Of a DNA stretch of 64,000 bases, positions 36,604 to 45,600 are shown piece by piece. Each line of letters begins with the position of its first letter. The first letter of the stretch is position 1. Source of the DNA: Mycobacterium sp. 852014-52450_SCH5900713 (lineage in GTDB: Bacteria > Actinomycetota > Actinomycetes > Mycobacteriales > Mycobacteriaceae). The stretch lies in contig NZ_LZIL01000032.1 in assembly GCF_001667075.1 (NCBI RefSeq), forward strand, positions 1 through 64,000. Direction: 5' to 3'. A model generated the notes under the pieces. The model saw only the letters and a program-made list of their open reading frames with translations. It was not told the origin of the DNA and searched no databases. Made by a program: the position numbers and the translations under genes.

Positions 36604-39600
36604 GTGGCTGAGCCGACCGTCCTGCTGCTGTCGACATCCGATACGGACCTGATCAGCGCCCGTGCCAGCGGCAAGAACTATCGGTGGGCCAACCCGTCAC
36701 GCCTGGACGAGAGCGAGCTCCCGGCGCTGCTGGTCGACGCCTCGATCGTGGTGGTCCGGATCCTCGGCGGTTACCGCGCCTGGCAGAGCGGCATCGACGC
36801 GGTCATCGCCAGCGGGGTGCCGACGGTGTTGGTCAGCGGCGAGCAGGCTGCGGACGCAGAATTGACCGGCCTGTCCACGCTGGCCGCCGGCATCGCGGTG
36901 CAGGCGCACATCTACCTGGCGCACGGCGGCGTGGAAAACCTGCGCCAGCTGCACGCCTTCCTGTCCGACACCGTGCTGATGACGGGTTTCGGGTTCAGCC
37001 CGCCGGTGGTCACGCCGACCTGGGGCGAGCTGGAGCGGGCCGCGGGCGACGGCGACGGTCCCACGATCGCCGTGCTGTACTACCGCGCGCAGCAACTGGC
37101 CGGCAACACCGGCTACGTCGAGGCGCTGTGCCGGGCCATCGAGGACGCCGGCGGGCGCCCGATGCCGGTTTACTGCGCATCGCTGCGCACCGCCGAACCC
37201 GAACTGCTGCAACGGCTGGGCGACGCCGACGCCATGGTGGTCACGGTGCTGGCCGCCGGGGGACTGAAGCCGGCCGCGGTGTCGGCCGGCGGCGACGACG
37301 ACAGCTGGAACGTCGAACACCTTGCGGCCCTGGACATTCCGATCCTGCAGGGACTCTGCCTGACCAGCTCCCGCGCACAGTGGAGCGAAAACGACGACGG
37401 GCTCAGCCCACTCGACGTCGCCACCCAGGTGGCGGTGCCCGAGTTCGACGGCCGCATCATCACCGTCCCGTTCTCCTTCAAAGAGATCGACGACGACGGG
37501 CTGATCTCCTATGTCGCCGACCCGGAGCGATGCGCGCGGGTCGCAGGCCTGGCCGTCCGGCATGCGCGGCTGCGCGACGTCGCCCCGGCCGACAAGCGGG
37601 TGGCCCTGGTGTTTTCGGCCTACCCCACCAAGCACGCGCGGATCGGCAACGCGGTCGGCCTGGACACGCCCGCCAGTGCGGTCGCGCTGCTGCGGGCCAT
37701 GCGCGAGCGTGGGTACCAGGTGGGTGAACTGCCCGGGGTCGATGCCAACGACGGGGACGCGCTGATCCACGCCTTGATCGAGCGTGGCGGCCAGGACCCC
37801 GACTGGCTCACCGAAGGGCAGCTCGCCGGCAACCCGATCCGGTTGTCCGCCAAGGATTATCGCGATTGGTTCGCCACCCTGCCCGCCGCGCTGACGGACG
37901 CGGTGACACAGCATTGGGGCCCGCCGCCCGGCGACCTGTTCGTGGACCGTACCGGCGACCCCGACGGTGAAATCGTCATCGCCGCAATGCAAGCGGGCAA
38001 CCTGGTGCTGATGGTGCAGCCGCCCCGCGGCTTCGGGGAGAACCCGGTGGCGATCTACCACGACCCGGACCTGCCGCCCAGCCACCACTATCTGGCCGCC
38101 TATCACTGGCTGGACACCGGATTCGGCTCGCACGCCGTGGTGCACCTGGGCAAGCACGGTAACCTGGAATGGCTACCCGGCAAGACACTGGGCATGTCGG
38201 CGGCCTGCGGGTCCGATGCCGCGTTGGGCAACCTGCCCCTGATCTACCCCTTCCTGGTCAACGACCCAGGAGAGGGCACCCAGGCCAAGCGACGGGCGCA
38301 CGCGGTGCTCGTCGACCACCTCATCCCGCCGATGGCGCGTGCCGAAACCTACGGCGACATCGCCCGTTTGGAACAGCTGCTCGACGAGCACGCGAACGTC
38401 GCCGCGCTGGACCCCGGCAAGCTGCCCGCCATCCGCCAGCAGATCTGGACGCTGATCCGGGCCGCCAAAATGGACCACGATCTCGGGCTGACCGAGCGGC
38501 CCCCGGAGGACTCGTTCGACGACATGCTGCTGCATGTCGACGGCTGGCTCTGCGAGATCAAGGACGTCCAGATCCGCGACGGCCTGCACATCCTGGGCCA
38601 AAAGCCCTCCGGGGAAGTCGAACTCGACCTCGTGCTGGCAATACTGCGGGCCCGCCAACTGTTCGGTGGCGAGCAGACCCTCCCCGGGTTGCGGCAGGCA
38701 CTGGGCCTCGCGGAGGACGGCACCGACGAACGCACCTCGGTCGACCAGGCCGAAGCCACGGCGCGCGAACTCGTTGCCGAGCTGCAGGCCAGCGGCTGGG
38801 ATCCCGAAGCCGCCGAACGCATCACCGAGGAGACCGAGGTGGCGGCCGTGTTGCGGTTCGCGGCCACCGAGGTGGTGCCCCGGCTCGCCGGAACGGCCGC
38901 CGAGATCGAGCAGGTGCTCAACGCGTTGGACGGCCGGTTCATCCCGGCCGGCCCCTCCGGCTCCCCGTTGCGCGGCCTGATCAACGTGCTGCCCACCGGC
39001 CGCAACTTCTACTCCGTCGATCCCAAGGCGGTTCCGTCGCGGCTGGCCTGGGAAGCCGGTGTGGCCCTGGCGGATTCGTTGCTGAGTCGCTACCGCAACG
39101 ACCACGGGCGATGGCCGCAATCGGTGGGACTCTCGGTGTGGGGCACCTCGGCGATGCGCACCTCCGGCGACGACATCGCCGAAGTGCTTGCGCTGCTGGG
39201 TGTCCGACCGGTCTGGGACGACGCGTCGCGTCGAGTCGTCGACCTGACGCCGATCCCACTGGCGGAGCTGGGCCGGCCCCGCATCGACGTAACCGTGCGG
39301 ATCTCCGGGTTCTTCCGGGACGCCTTCCCGCACGTCGTGACGATGCTCGACGACGCGGTACAGCTGGCCGCCGGTCTTGAAGAGCCCGCCGACGACAACT
39401 ACGTCCGCGCGCACGCACAGGCCGACCTAGCCCAGCACGGCGATCAACGTCGCTCCACCACAAGAATTTTCGGATCCAAGCCGGGCACCTACGGCGCCGG
39501 GCTGCTGCAGCTGATCGACAGCCGCAACTGGCGCGACGACGCCGACCTGGCGCAGGTGTACACGGCGTGGGGAGGGTTCGCCTACGGCCGCAACCTGGAC

Positions 39601-40215
39601 GGCCGCGAGGCGGTCGACGACATGAACCGCCAATACCGTCGGATCGCCGTGGCCGCCAAGAACACCGACACCCGCGAACACGACATCGCCGACTCCGACG
39701 ACTACTTCCAGTACCACGGCGGCATGGTGGCCACGGTCCGCGCGCTGACGGGGCAGGCGCCCGCCGCTTATATCGGCGACAACACCAGACCGGACGCGAT
39801 CCGCACCCGCACGCTGTCCGAGGAGACCACCCGGGTGTTCCGGGCCCGCGTCATCAATCCGCGCTGGATGGCCGCGATGCGGCGGCATGGTTATAAGGGC
39901 GCGTTCGAAATGGCGGCGACCGTTGACTACCTGTTCGGCTACGACGCCACCGCCGGGGTGATGGCCGACTGGATGTACGAGCAGCTCACCGAGAGTTACG
40001 TGCTGGATCCCGAGAACCGAAAGTTCATGGCCGAGTCCAACCCGTGGGCGCTGCACGGCATGGCCGAACGCCTGCTGGAGGCAGCCGGCCGCGGTATGTG
40101 GGAACAGCCGCAACCGGAGACCCTCGACGGGCTGCGGCAGGCGCTGCTGGAGACCGAGGGTGACCTCGAGGGCTGGCGCTCAGTCAGGAGTTTGCGCGAG
40201 TCGGCAGCGAGGTGA
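36604..40215 (+). CDS. cobN: CobN, cobaltochelatase large subunit
   Basis: CobN is the H-type subunit of the ATP-dependent CobNST chelatase that inserts cobalt into hydrogenobyrinate a,c-diamide. The 1,203-residue product is full length, beginning MAEPTVLLLSTSDTDLISAR at a GTG. Characteristic magnesium/cobalt-chelatase blocks include VALVFSAYPTKHARIGNAVG, VVHLGKHGNLEWLPGKTLGM, YPFLVNDPGEGTQAKRRAHA and VYTAWGGFAYGRNLDG. The CobS and CobT partners are not in the window. The upstream hydrolase is 3 bases away. Directly after the stop the region loses synteny with M. tuberculosis, where Rv2061c follows. Confidence 0.96.
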   Translation: MAEPTVLLLSTSDTDLISARASGKNYRWANPSRLDESELPALLVDASIVVVRILGGYRAWQSGIDAVIASGVPTVLVSGEQAADAELTGLSTLAAGIAVQAHIYLAHGGVENLRQLHAFLSDTVLMTGFGFSPPVVTPTWGELERAAGDGDGPTIAVLYYRAQQLAGNTGYVEALCRAIEDAGGRPMPVYCASLRTAEPELLQRLGDADAMVVTVLAAGGLKPAAVSAGGDDDSWNVEHLAALDIPILQGLCLTSSRAQWSENDDGLSPLDVATQVAVPEFDGRIITVPFSFKEIDDDGLISYVADPERCARVAGLAVRHARLRDVAPADKRVALVFSAYPTKHARIGNAVGLDTPASAVALLRAMRERGYQVGELPGVDANDGDALIHALIERGGQDPDWLTEGQLAGNPIRLSAKDYRDWFATLPAALTDAVTQHWGPPPGDLFVDRTGDPDGEIVIAAMQAGNLVLMVQPPRGFGENPVAIYHDPDLPPSHHYLAAYHWLDTGFGSHAVVHLGKHGNLEWLPGKTLGMSAACGSDAALGNLPLIYPFLVNDPGEGTQAKRRAHAVLVDHLIPPMARAETYGDIARLEQLLDEHANVAALDPGKLPAIRQQIWTLIRAAKMDHDLGLTERPPEDSFDDMLLHVDGWLCEIKDVQIRDGLHILGQKPSGEVELDLVLAILRARQLFGGEQTLPGLRQALGLAEDGTDERTSVDQAEATARELVAELQASGWDPEAAERITEETEVAAVLRFAATEVVPRLAGTAAEIEQVLNALDGRFIPAGPSGSPLRGLINVLPTGRNFYSVDPKAVPSRLAWEAGVALADSLLSRYRNDHGRWPQSVGLSVWGTSAMRTSGDDIAEVLALLGVRPVWDDASRRVVDLTPIPLAELGRPRIDVTVRISGFFRDAFPHVVTMLDDAVQLAAGLEEPADDNYVRAHAQADLAQHGDQRRSTTRIFGSKPGTYGAGLLQLIDSRNWRDDADLAQVYTAWGGFAYGRNLDGREAVDDMNRQYRRIAVAAKNTDTREHDIADSDDYFQYHGGMVATVRALTGQAPAAYIGDNTRPDAIRTRTLSEETTRVFRARVINPRWMAAMRRHGYKGAFEMAATVDYLFGYDATAGVMADWMYEQLTESYVLDPENRKFMAESNPWALHGMAERLLEAAGRGMWEQPQPETLDGLRQALLETEGDLEGWRSVRSLRESAAR

Positions 40216-40257
40216 CCGGGACCGGCGGCAGCGGTGTCGTCGGCAATGTCCACCCAT

Positions 40258-40311
40258 GCCACCTTCACCAAGAACGGCCTGCCGAAGCCGACGCCAATCT
40301 GCGTCGCCACC
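40258..40311 (+). pseudogene. Remnant of an Rv2061c-like PPOX gene
   Basis: In frame, these 18 codons read ATFTKNGLPKPTPICVAT. The intact gene at 44346 has TTFTKDGKAKPTPIWAAA in its N-terminal part, identical at 11 of 18 residues with clear nucleotide similarity. No start or remaining domain is present. It sits 42 bases after cobN, the place the Rv2061c homologue occupies in M. tuberculosis. Confidence 0.65.
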
Positions 40312-40370
40312 GAACGTGCGGTTGGCCGCACCTTCGGCATCGAACGTGCGGCTGGCCGCACACTCGGCAC
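40311..40370. repeat. Two tandem 30-bp units, each with a short hairpin
   Basis: Units 40311-40340 and 40341-40370 match at 26 of 30 positions. Each begins CGAACGTGCGG and contains GTGCGG and CCGCAC as inverted arms around a four-base loop. The CGAACGTGC start is shared with the inverted repeat at 35840. The location is just beyond the Rv2061c remnant and before the convergent SDR stop. Confidence 0.8.
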
Positions 40371-40380
40371 GGCTGAAACC

Positions 40381-41184
40381 TCAGATGAAGTCCGATCCGC
40401 CGTCGACGTTGACGGTGGCCCCGGTGACATAGCCGTTTCGCCGCGACACGAGGTAGGCGGTAATCGAAGCGACCTCTTCGGGAAGTCCGGCGCGGCCGAG
40501 ATCGCAGGGCTGGTGAAAGTTGTTGTCGATCCAGCTCATGACGTCGACCGGGTCGGTGGCGTCGAGGCCCTCGGCGGCAAGGATGTCTTTGAGCGCCTCG
40601 GTGAAGCTGGCCGTCACGATCGTCCCAGGACATATGCAGTTGACTAGAATGCCGTCCTTGGCAAGGCTTTTCGACAAGTTCTTGGTGACGCTGGCAAGTG
40701 CCGCCTTCGACGCCGTATAGGCGACGATGCGCGGGTTCTGGCGCTGAATCGAATGTGCGGCCAGCGTCACGATGCGGGCCCAATCCGCGGTCCGCAGCAG
40801 CGGCAACGATGCTCGGATCGATCTGACGCCCGACATGGTGCCGAGCGCAAACGCCTCGTCCCACTCCGCGTCGTCCATCTGCTCGAAATAGCCGTCGCCG
40901 GGTCCAATGGTGTGGACCAGACAATTCAGTCGACCCCAACGCTCCGAGATCGTCGCAAAGGCATCACTGATGGACTGGGCATCAGCCATGTCGACGCTGA
41001 TTCCCACGGCGTCCGGGGCGCCGGCCGCGCGCAGTGCTGTGACCGCGGTGTCGAGCGCACCGCGGCCCCTGGCCATCACGGCCACGCTGGCTCCCTCGGC
41101 CGCAAGGGTTTCGGCAATGGCCAGACCCATCCCTTTGCTCCCGCCGGTGACCACGGCGGTCGACCCCACGAAACCGAGATCCAT
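40381..41184 (-). CDS. Short-chain dehydrogenase/reductase, last gene of the TetR-linked operon
   Basis: A 267-residue classical SDR. It has the nucleotide-binding TGGSKGMGLAIAETL, the active-site Ser in VTLAAHSIQRQNPRIVAY (around AHS), YTASKAALASVTKNLSKSL (YxxxK) and a C-terminal NGYVTGATVNVDGGSDFI. It is similar to 3-oxoacyl-ACP-reductase-like dehydrogenases acting on lipid or steroid alcohols. Of two adjacent ATGs (41187 and 41184), the second has the better spacing from AAGGAG. It lies 14 bases after the TetR stop. Confidence 0.9.
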   Translation of the reverse strand: MDLGFVGSTAVVTGGSKGMGLAIAETLAAEGASVAVMARGRGALDTAVTALRAAGAPDAVGISVDMADAQSISDAFATISERWGRLNCLVHTIGPGDGYFEQMDDAEWDEAFALGTMSGVRSIRASLPLLRTADWARIVTLAAHSIQRQNPRIVAYTASKAALASVTKNLSKSLAKDGILVNCICPGTIVTASFTEALKDILAAEGLDATDPVDVMSWIDNNFHQPCDLGRAGLPEEVASITAYLVSRRNGYVTGATVNVDGGSDFI

Positions 41185-41198
41185 CATCGACTCCTTCG

Positions 41199-41852
41199 CT
41201 ACGAGTTTTTGGAGCAAATCCGCTCGATCGCTTCCGCCGTCACGCCCAGCCCGCTCAGGCAGAAGCGCACACTGCGCCGGCGGAGATCGTCGCGGTCACA
41301 ATCGCCGGCCGCCCACTGTTGGTGAATGCCCGCCCAGACCACCCCGTGAATGAATTGGGCGTCGGTCGCCGGATCGATGTGGTGAAACATTCCGTTGTCC
41401 ATGCCGCGCTGAAGTGTGTCGCTGAGTGGTTCGAGGATCTCGGCGTATGCGGGCCGAACGAGAATGGGGGAGGCGAACATCTGGGATTGAGCCTCCATCG
41501 ACAGGCGGCGCAAGTCAGCACCGATGGTTTCGTCGAACGCCAGGTCGAGTCGGCCGTCAATCCACGCCGCCACCGCCTCGATGTCCGTGGTGGCACGGCT
41601 CATTCGGCGCCGTAGGCGCCGTTTCTCGACGCGCGCGTTCTCCAGGAAGACGGCGGCAATCAATTCGTCTTTGGAGGCGAAATGCCGATAGAACGCGCGT
41701 GTGCTCAATCCTGCCCGTTCCAGCACGGCGGTGATACCGAGCCCGCGAACTCCATCCTCGCGCAAAGCGATCGACGCGGCCTGCAGGATCTCGCGGCGTA
41801 CGGCCGGGTCGGGGCCCAGCTTGTCGCGTCGCCGCGTGCGGGGAGCGGTCAT
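41199..41852 (-). CDS. TetR-family transcriptional regulator
   Basis: A 217-residue regulator. The N-terminal helix-turn-helix spans about residues 20-65 (LQAASIALREDGVRGLGITA, LERAGLSTRAFYRHFASKDE), and the rest is a helical ligand-binding and dimer domain. It lies within the operon between the sulfotransferase and SDR genes. A palindrome at 44250-44278 in front of the operon is a good candidate operator. An in-frame ATG six codons upstream (41870) would overlap the sulfotransferase; MTAPRTRRRDK at 41852 is preferred. Confidence 0.9.
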   Translation of the reverse strand: MTAPRTRRRDKLGPDPAVRREILQAASIALREDGVRGLGITAVLERAGLSTRAFYRHFASKDELIAAVFLENARVEKRRLRRRMSRATTDIEAVAAWIDGRLDLAFDETIGADLRRLSMEAQSQMFASPILVRPAYAEILEPLSDTLQRGMDNGMFHHIDPATDAQFIHGVVWAGIHQQWAAGDCDRDDLRRRSVRFCLSGLGVTAEAIERICSKNS

Positions 41853-41856
41853 GTCG

Positions 41857-43002
41857 TCAGCCGGTCGCATCGTAGCTGGCGAGGTAGTCGGCGAACCGTT
41901 CGCGAACGCCGTCGGGTGTCAAGCCGTAGTCGGTCAGCTCATAGTCATGCGCGCCACGGGAGCCGGGTCTGTGCCCTTTGGCCCATTGCTCTACGGAAGC
42001 CATCGTGGCGTCGGTGAAGCTCAAACCCAAGGCCTCGTAGCTGGTTCGCAGGGTGCGCACGGGATCGGTCTGCAGATCGGCGAACGAGACGTCTGCGAAT
42101 CGGTCGTCACCGGCGCGGCCGCGGAAATCCATTGCCCGCCGGACGGCTTCAACCCAGCTGTTGACTTGTTCGGCACCGAGTTCGTTAGCGTCGTTGCGGT
42201 CGCTGCTCCAGCTGCGCACGTACTGAATGAGGCTGCATACCGACCCCATCACCTTCGCCGGGTCACGGTGGCTCCAAAGGAATTTCGCGTTCGGGTAGGC
42301 CTCGACGAGCGCGTCGAGTGCGAACATGTGCACGGGCGTCTTGAGGTGCCATAGCACCGGCGGACAATGCCATTGCAACAGCTTGAGCACTCGCCGGTGA
42401 AAGGTGTAGGTCCCGCGCATGTCGCAGTCCATCAACCACGCGAGATAACCGGGCGCGCGAACGGCGCCGTCGAAGTGAAAGGTGCGAAAGCTCATTCCCA
42501 TCAGGTCCTGGCATTCGGTCGGTGCCGTTGGCTCGGAGTTGTACAGCGTCTTCATGAGCGGGAACATGTCATCGAGCATCTTCAGGCCGGCCTCGGCCTG
42601 TGCGATCCGCGGATCGGTGTGTTGGGTCGCGGCCTCCGGCGGCGGGGTGGGGGCTTGCGATTCCCACATCCGTAGCGACCGGAATTGCGGGTCGGCGGCC
42701 ACCAGCTGACTCAAAGCGGTGGTCCCGGTGCGGGGTAACCCGATCACGAATACGGGGCCGTCGACCACCTCGTCGTCGAGCTCGGGGTGGCGGGCGTAGG
42801 TGTCCTCGATCTTGAGGCGCTGAATCAAGGCGTTACTGATGGTGGCGTGCTGGATGATCCGGCCCATGTCGTTGAGGTCGGCCTCGGTGTTCAGCGCATC
42901 GACGATGCGTTCGAGCCCCTCGCGATAGTAGGGCGAACCGAAATCCTCGAGACCCGTTGCGGCGCGGGCGCCGTCTTCCAACTTGTCGGCATCGAACATC
43001 AT
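41857..43002 (-). CDS. PAPS-dependent sulfotransferase family protein
   Basis: A 381-residue protein of the Sulfotransfer_3 type frequent in mycobacteria. The 5'-phosphosulfate loop is VFVIGLPRTGTTALSQLVAA (about residues 83-102). LWHLKTPVHMFALDALVEAY and FLWSHRDPAKVMGSVCSLI carry the 3'-phosphate-binding region. No signal peptide is present, so it should act in the cytoplasm on a hydrophobic acceptor, perhaps a sterol or lipid alcohol; that is inference. Its start overlaps the DUF1214 gene stop (ATGA). Confidence 0.88.
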   Translation of the reverse strand: MMFDADKLEDGARAATGLEDFGSPYYREGLERIVDALNTEADLNDMGRIIQHATISNALIQRLKIEDTYARHPELDDEVVDGPVFVIGLPRTGTTALSQLVAADPQFRSLRMWESQAPTPPPEAATQHTDPRIAQAEAGLKMLDDMFPLMKTLYNSEPTAPTECQDLMGMSFRTFHFDGAVRAPGYLAWLMDCDMRGTYTFHRRVLKLLQWHCPPVLWHLKTPVHMFALDALVEAYPNAKFLWSHRDPAKVMGSVCSLIQYVRSWSSDRNDANELGAEQVNSWVEAVRRAMDFRGRAGDDRFADVSFADLQTDPVRTLRTSYEALGLSFTDATMASVEQWAKGHRPGSRGAHDYELTDYGLTPDGVRERFADYLASYDATG

Positions 43003-44222
43003 TGTGCAAACCTCTTGTGCACGGCTTGGCGACGCGCCGCGAGGACGGACCGGCGCTCTTCTGGAGTGACTTTTGCGGTATTCGGAGGTAACTCCGAATC
43101 AATCTCGCCGAAGGGCACGACGCGGGTGGTCGGCGTCGGCGCCGTCTCGGTGCGCACACAGCGCAGGATGATCGGGCCGTTGCTGTGGCCGGCGGTGTCG
43201 AGCCAATTGGCGACGCCCGGATCGTCAGAGCACAGCACCAAGCGCACGATGCCATCGTCGTCCACTACGGCCTGATGGGCATTGAGGCTGGACTGGTGGC
43301 GCCCGTAATGGATCGTCTCCCACCACGGATTGCCGATGGAGAAGCTCCAGTAAATACCTTGGGGCGGCTTCACTTCCACGATGAGCGCCTCATTCGGGCC
43401 CAGCTCCCACCGGCCGATTACCGGCCTGTTCTCCGCCGCCGCACCTATATCTGTGCGGTCGATCGGCGGCAGGAATCCGTTGGGCGGTGCCGCGGCGCCG
43501 AATTGCAGGAAGAACGCCAGATTGTCGCCGACGAAGTCACCGAGCGCAGTGATCTGCCGCGACACCACCATGTCCGGATCAACTGATGGGCCGTCGGTTT
43601 GCACCGCGTCGCCGATTCGCTCGATGCGCAGCGACGAGGCCACCTCGGTGTCCCAGTCGTAGAAGAAGTGCCGCACCGTCAACGTGGGATGGTCTCCCTC
43701 GATGCGCATCCAATTGCCTGGTCGGTCATCGGCTGACAGCACGACCTCGAAGTTGCCATCCGCATCCACGTCGAGCTCATCCACCAGTTCGTTCGCTGTC
43801 GCGGCGACGCCGTTCATTGTCTGCAGCCCGACGTACCTCGCGGTCCCTCGATTCCCGAACAGCCGATAACTCTCGCCGCCGCGCAACACCGCACGGGTGT
43901 AGAGGCAGTCGGGGCACTCCATGCCCCAGGTCACCAGGTCGTCAGTGCTGGTACGGCGCACGCTCAGAACCGGGTGCGGATCGAACCGCAGCACCTCGTC
44001 GATTCCGGCGGCAAGCAACACCAACAGATGCCGGATGCCGGCAGCGACGTCGATTCGGTTTCGACTTGCCGGGTCGGATTCGACGGTCTGTGCGGCTGCC
44101 CGTAGCCGGACCAGCAGATGGGACCACGCCTGAGAAAGGTCTACATTGCCGACTTCTTCCGACAACGCCGCCTCTGCGATTGAGAACGGCAGCCACGCCA
44201 GCGGTGTTCTCGGCTCGCTCAC
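42999..44222 (-). CDS. DUF1214-domain protein, first gene of the TetR-linked operon
   Basis: A 407-residue protein starting at GTG 44222 with MSEPRTPLAWLPFSIAEAAL. The C-terminal half is of DUF1214/DUF1254 type (GRWELGPNEALIVEVKPPQG, YWSFSIGNPWWETIHYGRHQ, NGPIILRCVRTE). The middle has CPDCLYTRAVLRGGESYRLF. GGAG lies a few bases upstream of the start. It is coupled to the sulfotransferase by a four-base overlap. The biochemical role of DUF1214 proteins is unknown to me; they often neighbour sulfotransferases and dehydrogenases in mycobacteria. Confidence 0.87.
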   Translation of the reverse strand: MSEPRTPLAWLPFSIAEAALSEEVGNVDLSQAWSHLLVRLRAAAQTVESDPASRNRIDVAAGIRHLLVLLAAGIDEVLRFDPHPVLSVRRTSTDDLVTWGMECPDCLYTRAVLRGGESYRLFGNRGTARYVGLQTMNGVAATANELVDELDVDADGNFEVVLSADDRPGNWMRIEGDHPTLTVRHFFYDWDTEVASSLRIERIGDAVQTDGPSVDPDMVVSRQITALGDFVGDNLAFFLQFGAAAPPNGFLPPIDRTDIGAAAENRPVIGRWELGPNEALIVEVKPPQGIYWSFSIGNPWWETIHYGRHQSSLNAHQAVVDDDGIVRLVLCSDDPGVANWLDTAGHSNGPIILRCVRTETAPTPTTRVVPFGEIDSELPPNTAKVTPEERRSVLAARRQAVHKRFAQ

Positions 44223-44249
44223 GTTCTCCGCTTCCGTCGTGCCGGCAGT

Positions 44250-44278
44250 CTTAACTGAAAATAATATTTTCGGTTAAG
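44250..44278. promoter_or_regulatory. AT-rich palindrome, candidate TetR operator
   Basis: A 29-base palindrome centred at 44264: left arm CTTAACTGAAAATA, right arm TATTTTCGGTTAAG, with one mismatched pair. It starts 28 bases upstream of the DUF1214 start. Read on the minus strand it overlaps a possible promoter (TTAACC, 18 bases, TAAGAC). It is strikingly AT-rich for this genome. The location suits repression of the operon by its own TetR protein. Confidence 0.75.
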
Positions 44279-44345
44279 GGTGCCATGACTATCGCAGTGA
44301 CCGCTCACGATGTCAATGACGGGTCGTGCAGCGTAGGTTGTTACC

Positions 44346-44732
44346 GTGACGCCCGCATTCGCCGATCTCGCCAAGGCGCAGTACATCCTGTTGACCACCT
44401 TCACCAAAGACGGCAAGGCCAAGCCGACGCCGATTTGGGCGGCCGCCGACCAAGACCGGCTCCTGGTCATCACTCAGGAAAAGTCCTGGAAGGTCAAGCG
44501 GATTCGCAACACTCCGAGGGTCACGCTGGCCACCTGCACCATGCAGGGCCGCCCGACCAGTGAGGCCGTCGAAGGCACCGCCGCGATACTGGACAAGTCG
44601 CAAACCGCCGTGGTGTACGACGCGATCGGAAAGCGTTACGGCATCGTCGGCAAGGTGTTCAATCTCTTCAGCAAGCTGCGCGGCGGCATGGAGAACAATG
44701 TCGGTCTCGAGCTGAGGGTGGCGCAGGCCTAG
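44346..44732 (+). CDS. PPOX-class F420-dependent oxidoreductase (Rv2061c-like)
   Basis: A 128-residue split-barrel protein of the pyridoxamine-phosphate-oxidase/F420 superfamily. It starts at GTG with MTPAFADLAKAQYILLTTFT, followed by PKPTPIW-type substrate strand (AKPTPIWAAADQDRLLVITQ) and KSWKVKRIRNTPRVTLATC. In M. tuberculosis the homologue directly follows cobN; here about 4 kb is interposed and a fragment of a similar gene remains at 40258. The substrate is unknown. Confidence 0.88.
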   Translation: MTPAFADLAKAQYILLTTFTKDGKAKPTPIWAAADQDRLLVITQEKSWKVKRIRNTPRVTLATCTMQGRPTSEAVEGTAAILDKSQTAVVYDAIGKRYGIVGKVFNLFSKLRGGMENNVGLELRVAQA

Positions 44733-44740
44733 GGCGCCTC

Positions 44741-45595
44741 ATGGGCACCGTTCTCGTTCCGATCCCGGACCGCGATTTCGACCCGACCGAGGTCGCCGTC
44801 AGCTGGCGCGTCTTGATCCGCAACGGTCATCGGGTGGTGTTCGCCACCGAAAGCGGATCGCCCGGTGCGGCGGACGACATCATGGTGAGCGGCCGCGGTT
44901 TGGACGTGTGGTCCGCCCTGCCGGTGCTGGGCGCCATCCCGGCGGTCGGGCTGATGCTGCGCGCGAACAAGGACGCGCGTAGCGCATACCGGGACATGTT
45001 GGCGTCAAACGAGTTTCAGCACCCAATCGCGTGGGCGCAAGCCGGTCTCGACGGAGTCGACGCCCTGCTGCTGCCCGGCGGGCATCGCGCCCGCGGCATG
45101 CGCAGCTATGTCGACAGCGACGTCCTGCACCGGCTCGTCGTCGACGCCTTCAAGCGGGGGGTCGTCGTCGCCGCCATATGTCACGGCGTGCTCCTAGCCG
45201 CGCGCAGCGTCGACCCCGCGACGGGTCATTCGGTGCTCTACGGACACAAGACCACCGCGTTGACATGGGCGATGGAGGGCCTGGCGTGGCGATTGACGCG
45301 GTTCACCCGATTCTGGGATCGAAACTACTACCGCACCTACACCGAGCAGCCCGGCCAGCCCCGCGGCTACATGTCCGTGCAGTCGGAAGTGACTCGCGCA
45401 CTTGAAAATCCGACGGATTTCTGCGACGTCGTGCGCGGTTCGCCGGGCTGGCGGCGCAAATCCTCCGGGATGTCACGCGACACCGCGACCGACTCGCGGC
45501 CTGCGTTCGTCGTCGACGACGGCAGCTACGTGTCGGCGCGTTGGCCGGGAGATACGCACACGTTCGCGACGGTTTTGTCGCGAAAGCTGGTGTGA
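44741..45595 (+). CDS. DJ-1/PfpI-type class I glutamine-amidotransferase-like protein
   Basis: A 284-residue protein of the DJ-1/PfpI superfamily. The nucleophilic Cys is in VVVAAICHGVLLAARSV, preceded by GVDALLLPGGHRARGMRSYV. The N-terminal block has MGTVLVPIPDRDFDPTEVAV and VVFATESGSPGAADD. It is longer than DJ-1 because of a C-terminal extension after residue 190. It lies 8 bases after the PPOX gene and is probably co-transcribed. Hydratase, deglycase or chaperone roles occur in the family; none can be chosen here. Confidence 0.85.
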   Translation: MGTVLVPIPDRDFDPTEVAVSWRVLIRNGHRVVFATESGSPGAADDIMVSGRGLDVWSALPVLGAIPAVGLMLRANKDARSAYRDMLASNEFQHPIAWAQAGLDGVDALLLPGGHRARGMRSYVDSDVLHRLVVDAFKRGVVVAAICHGVLLAARSVDPATGHSVLYGHKTTALTWAMEGLAWRLTRFTRFWDRNYYRTYTEQPGQPRGYMSVQSEVTRALENPTDFCDVVRGSPGWRRKSSGMSRDTATDSRPAFVVDDGSYVSARWPGDTHTFATVLSRKLV

Positions 45596-45600
45596 CGCAA

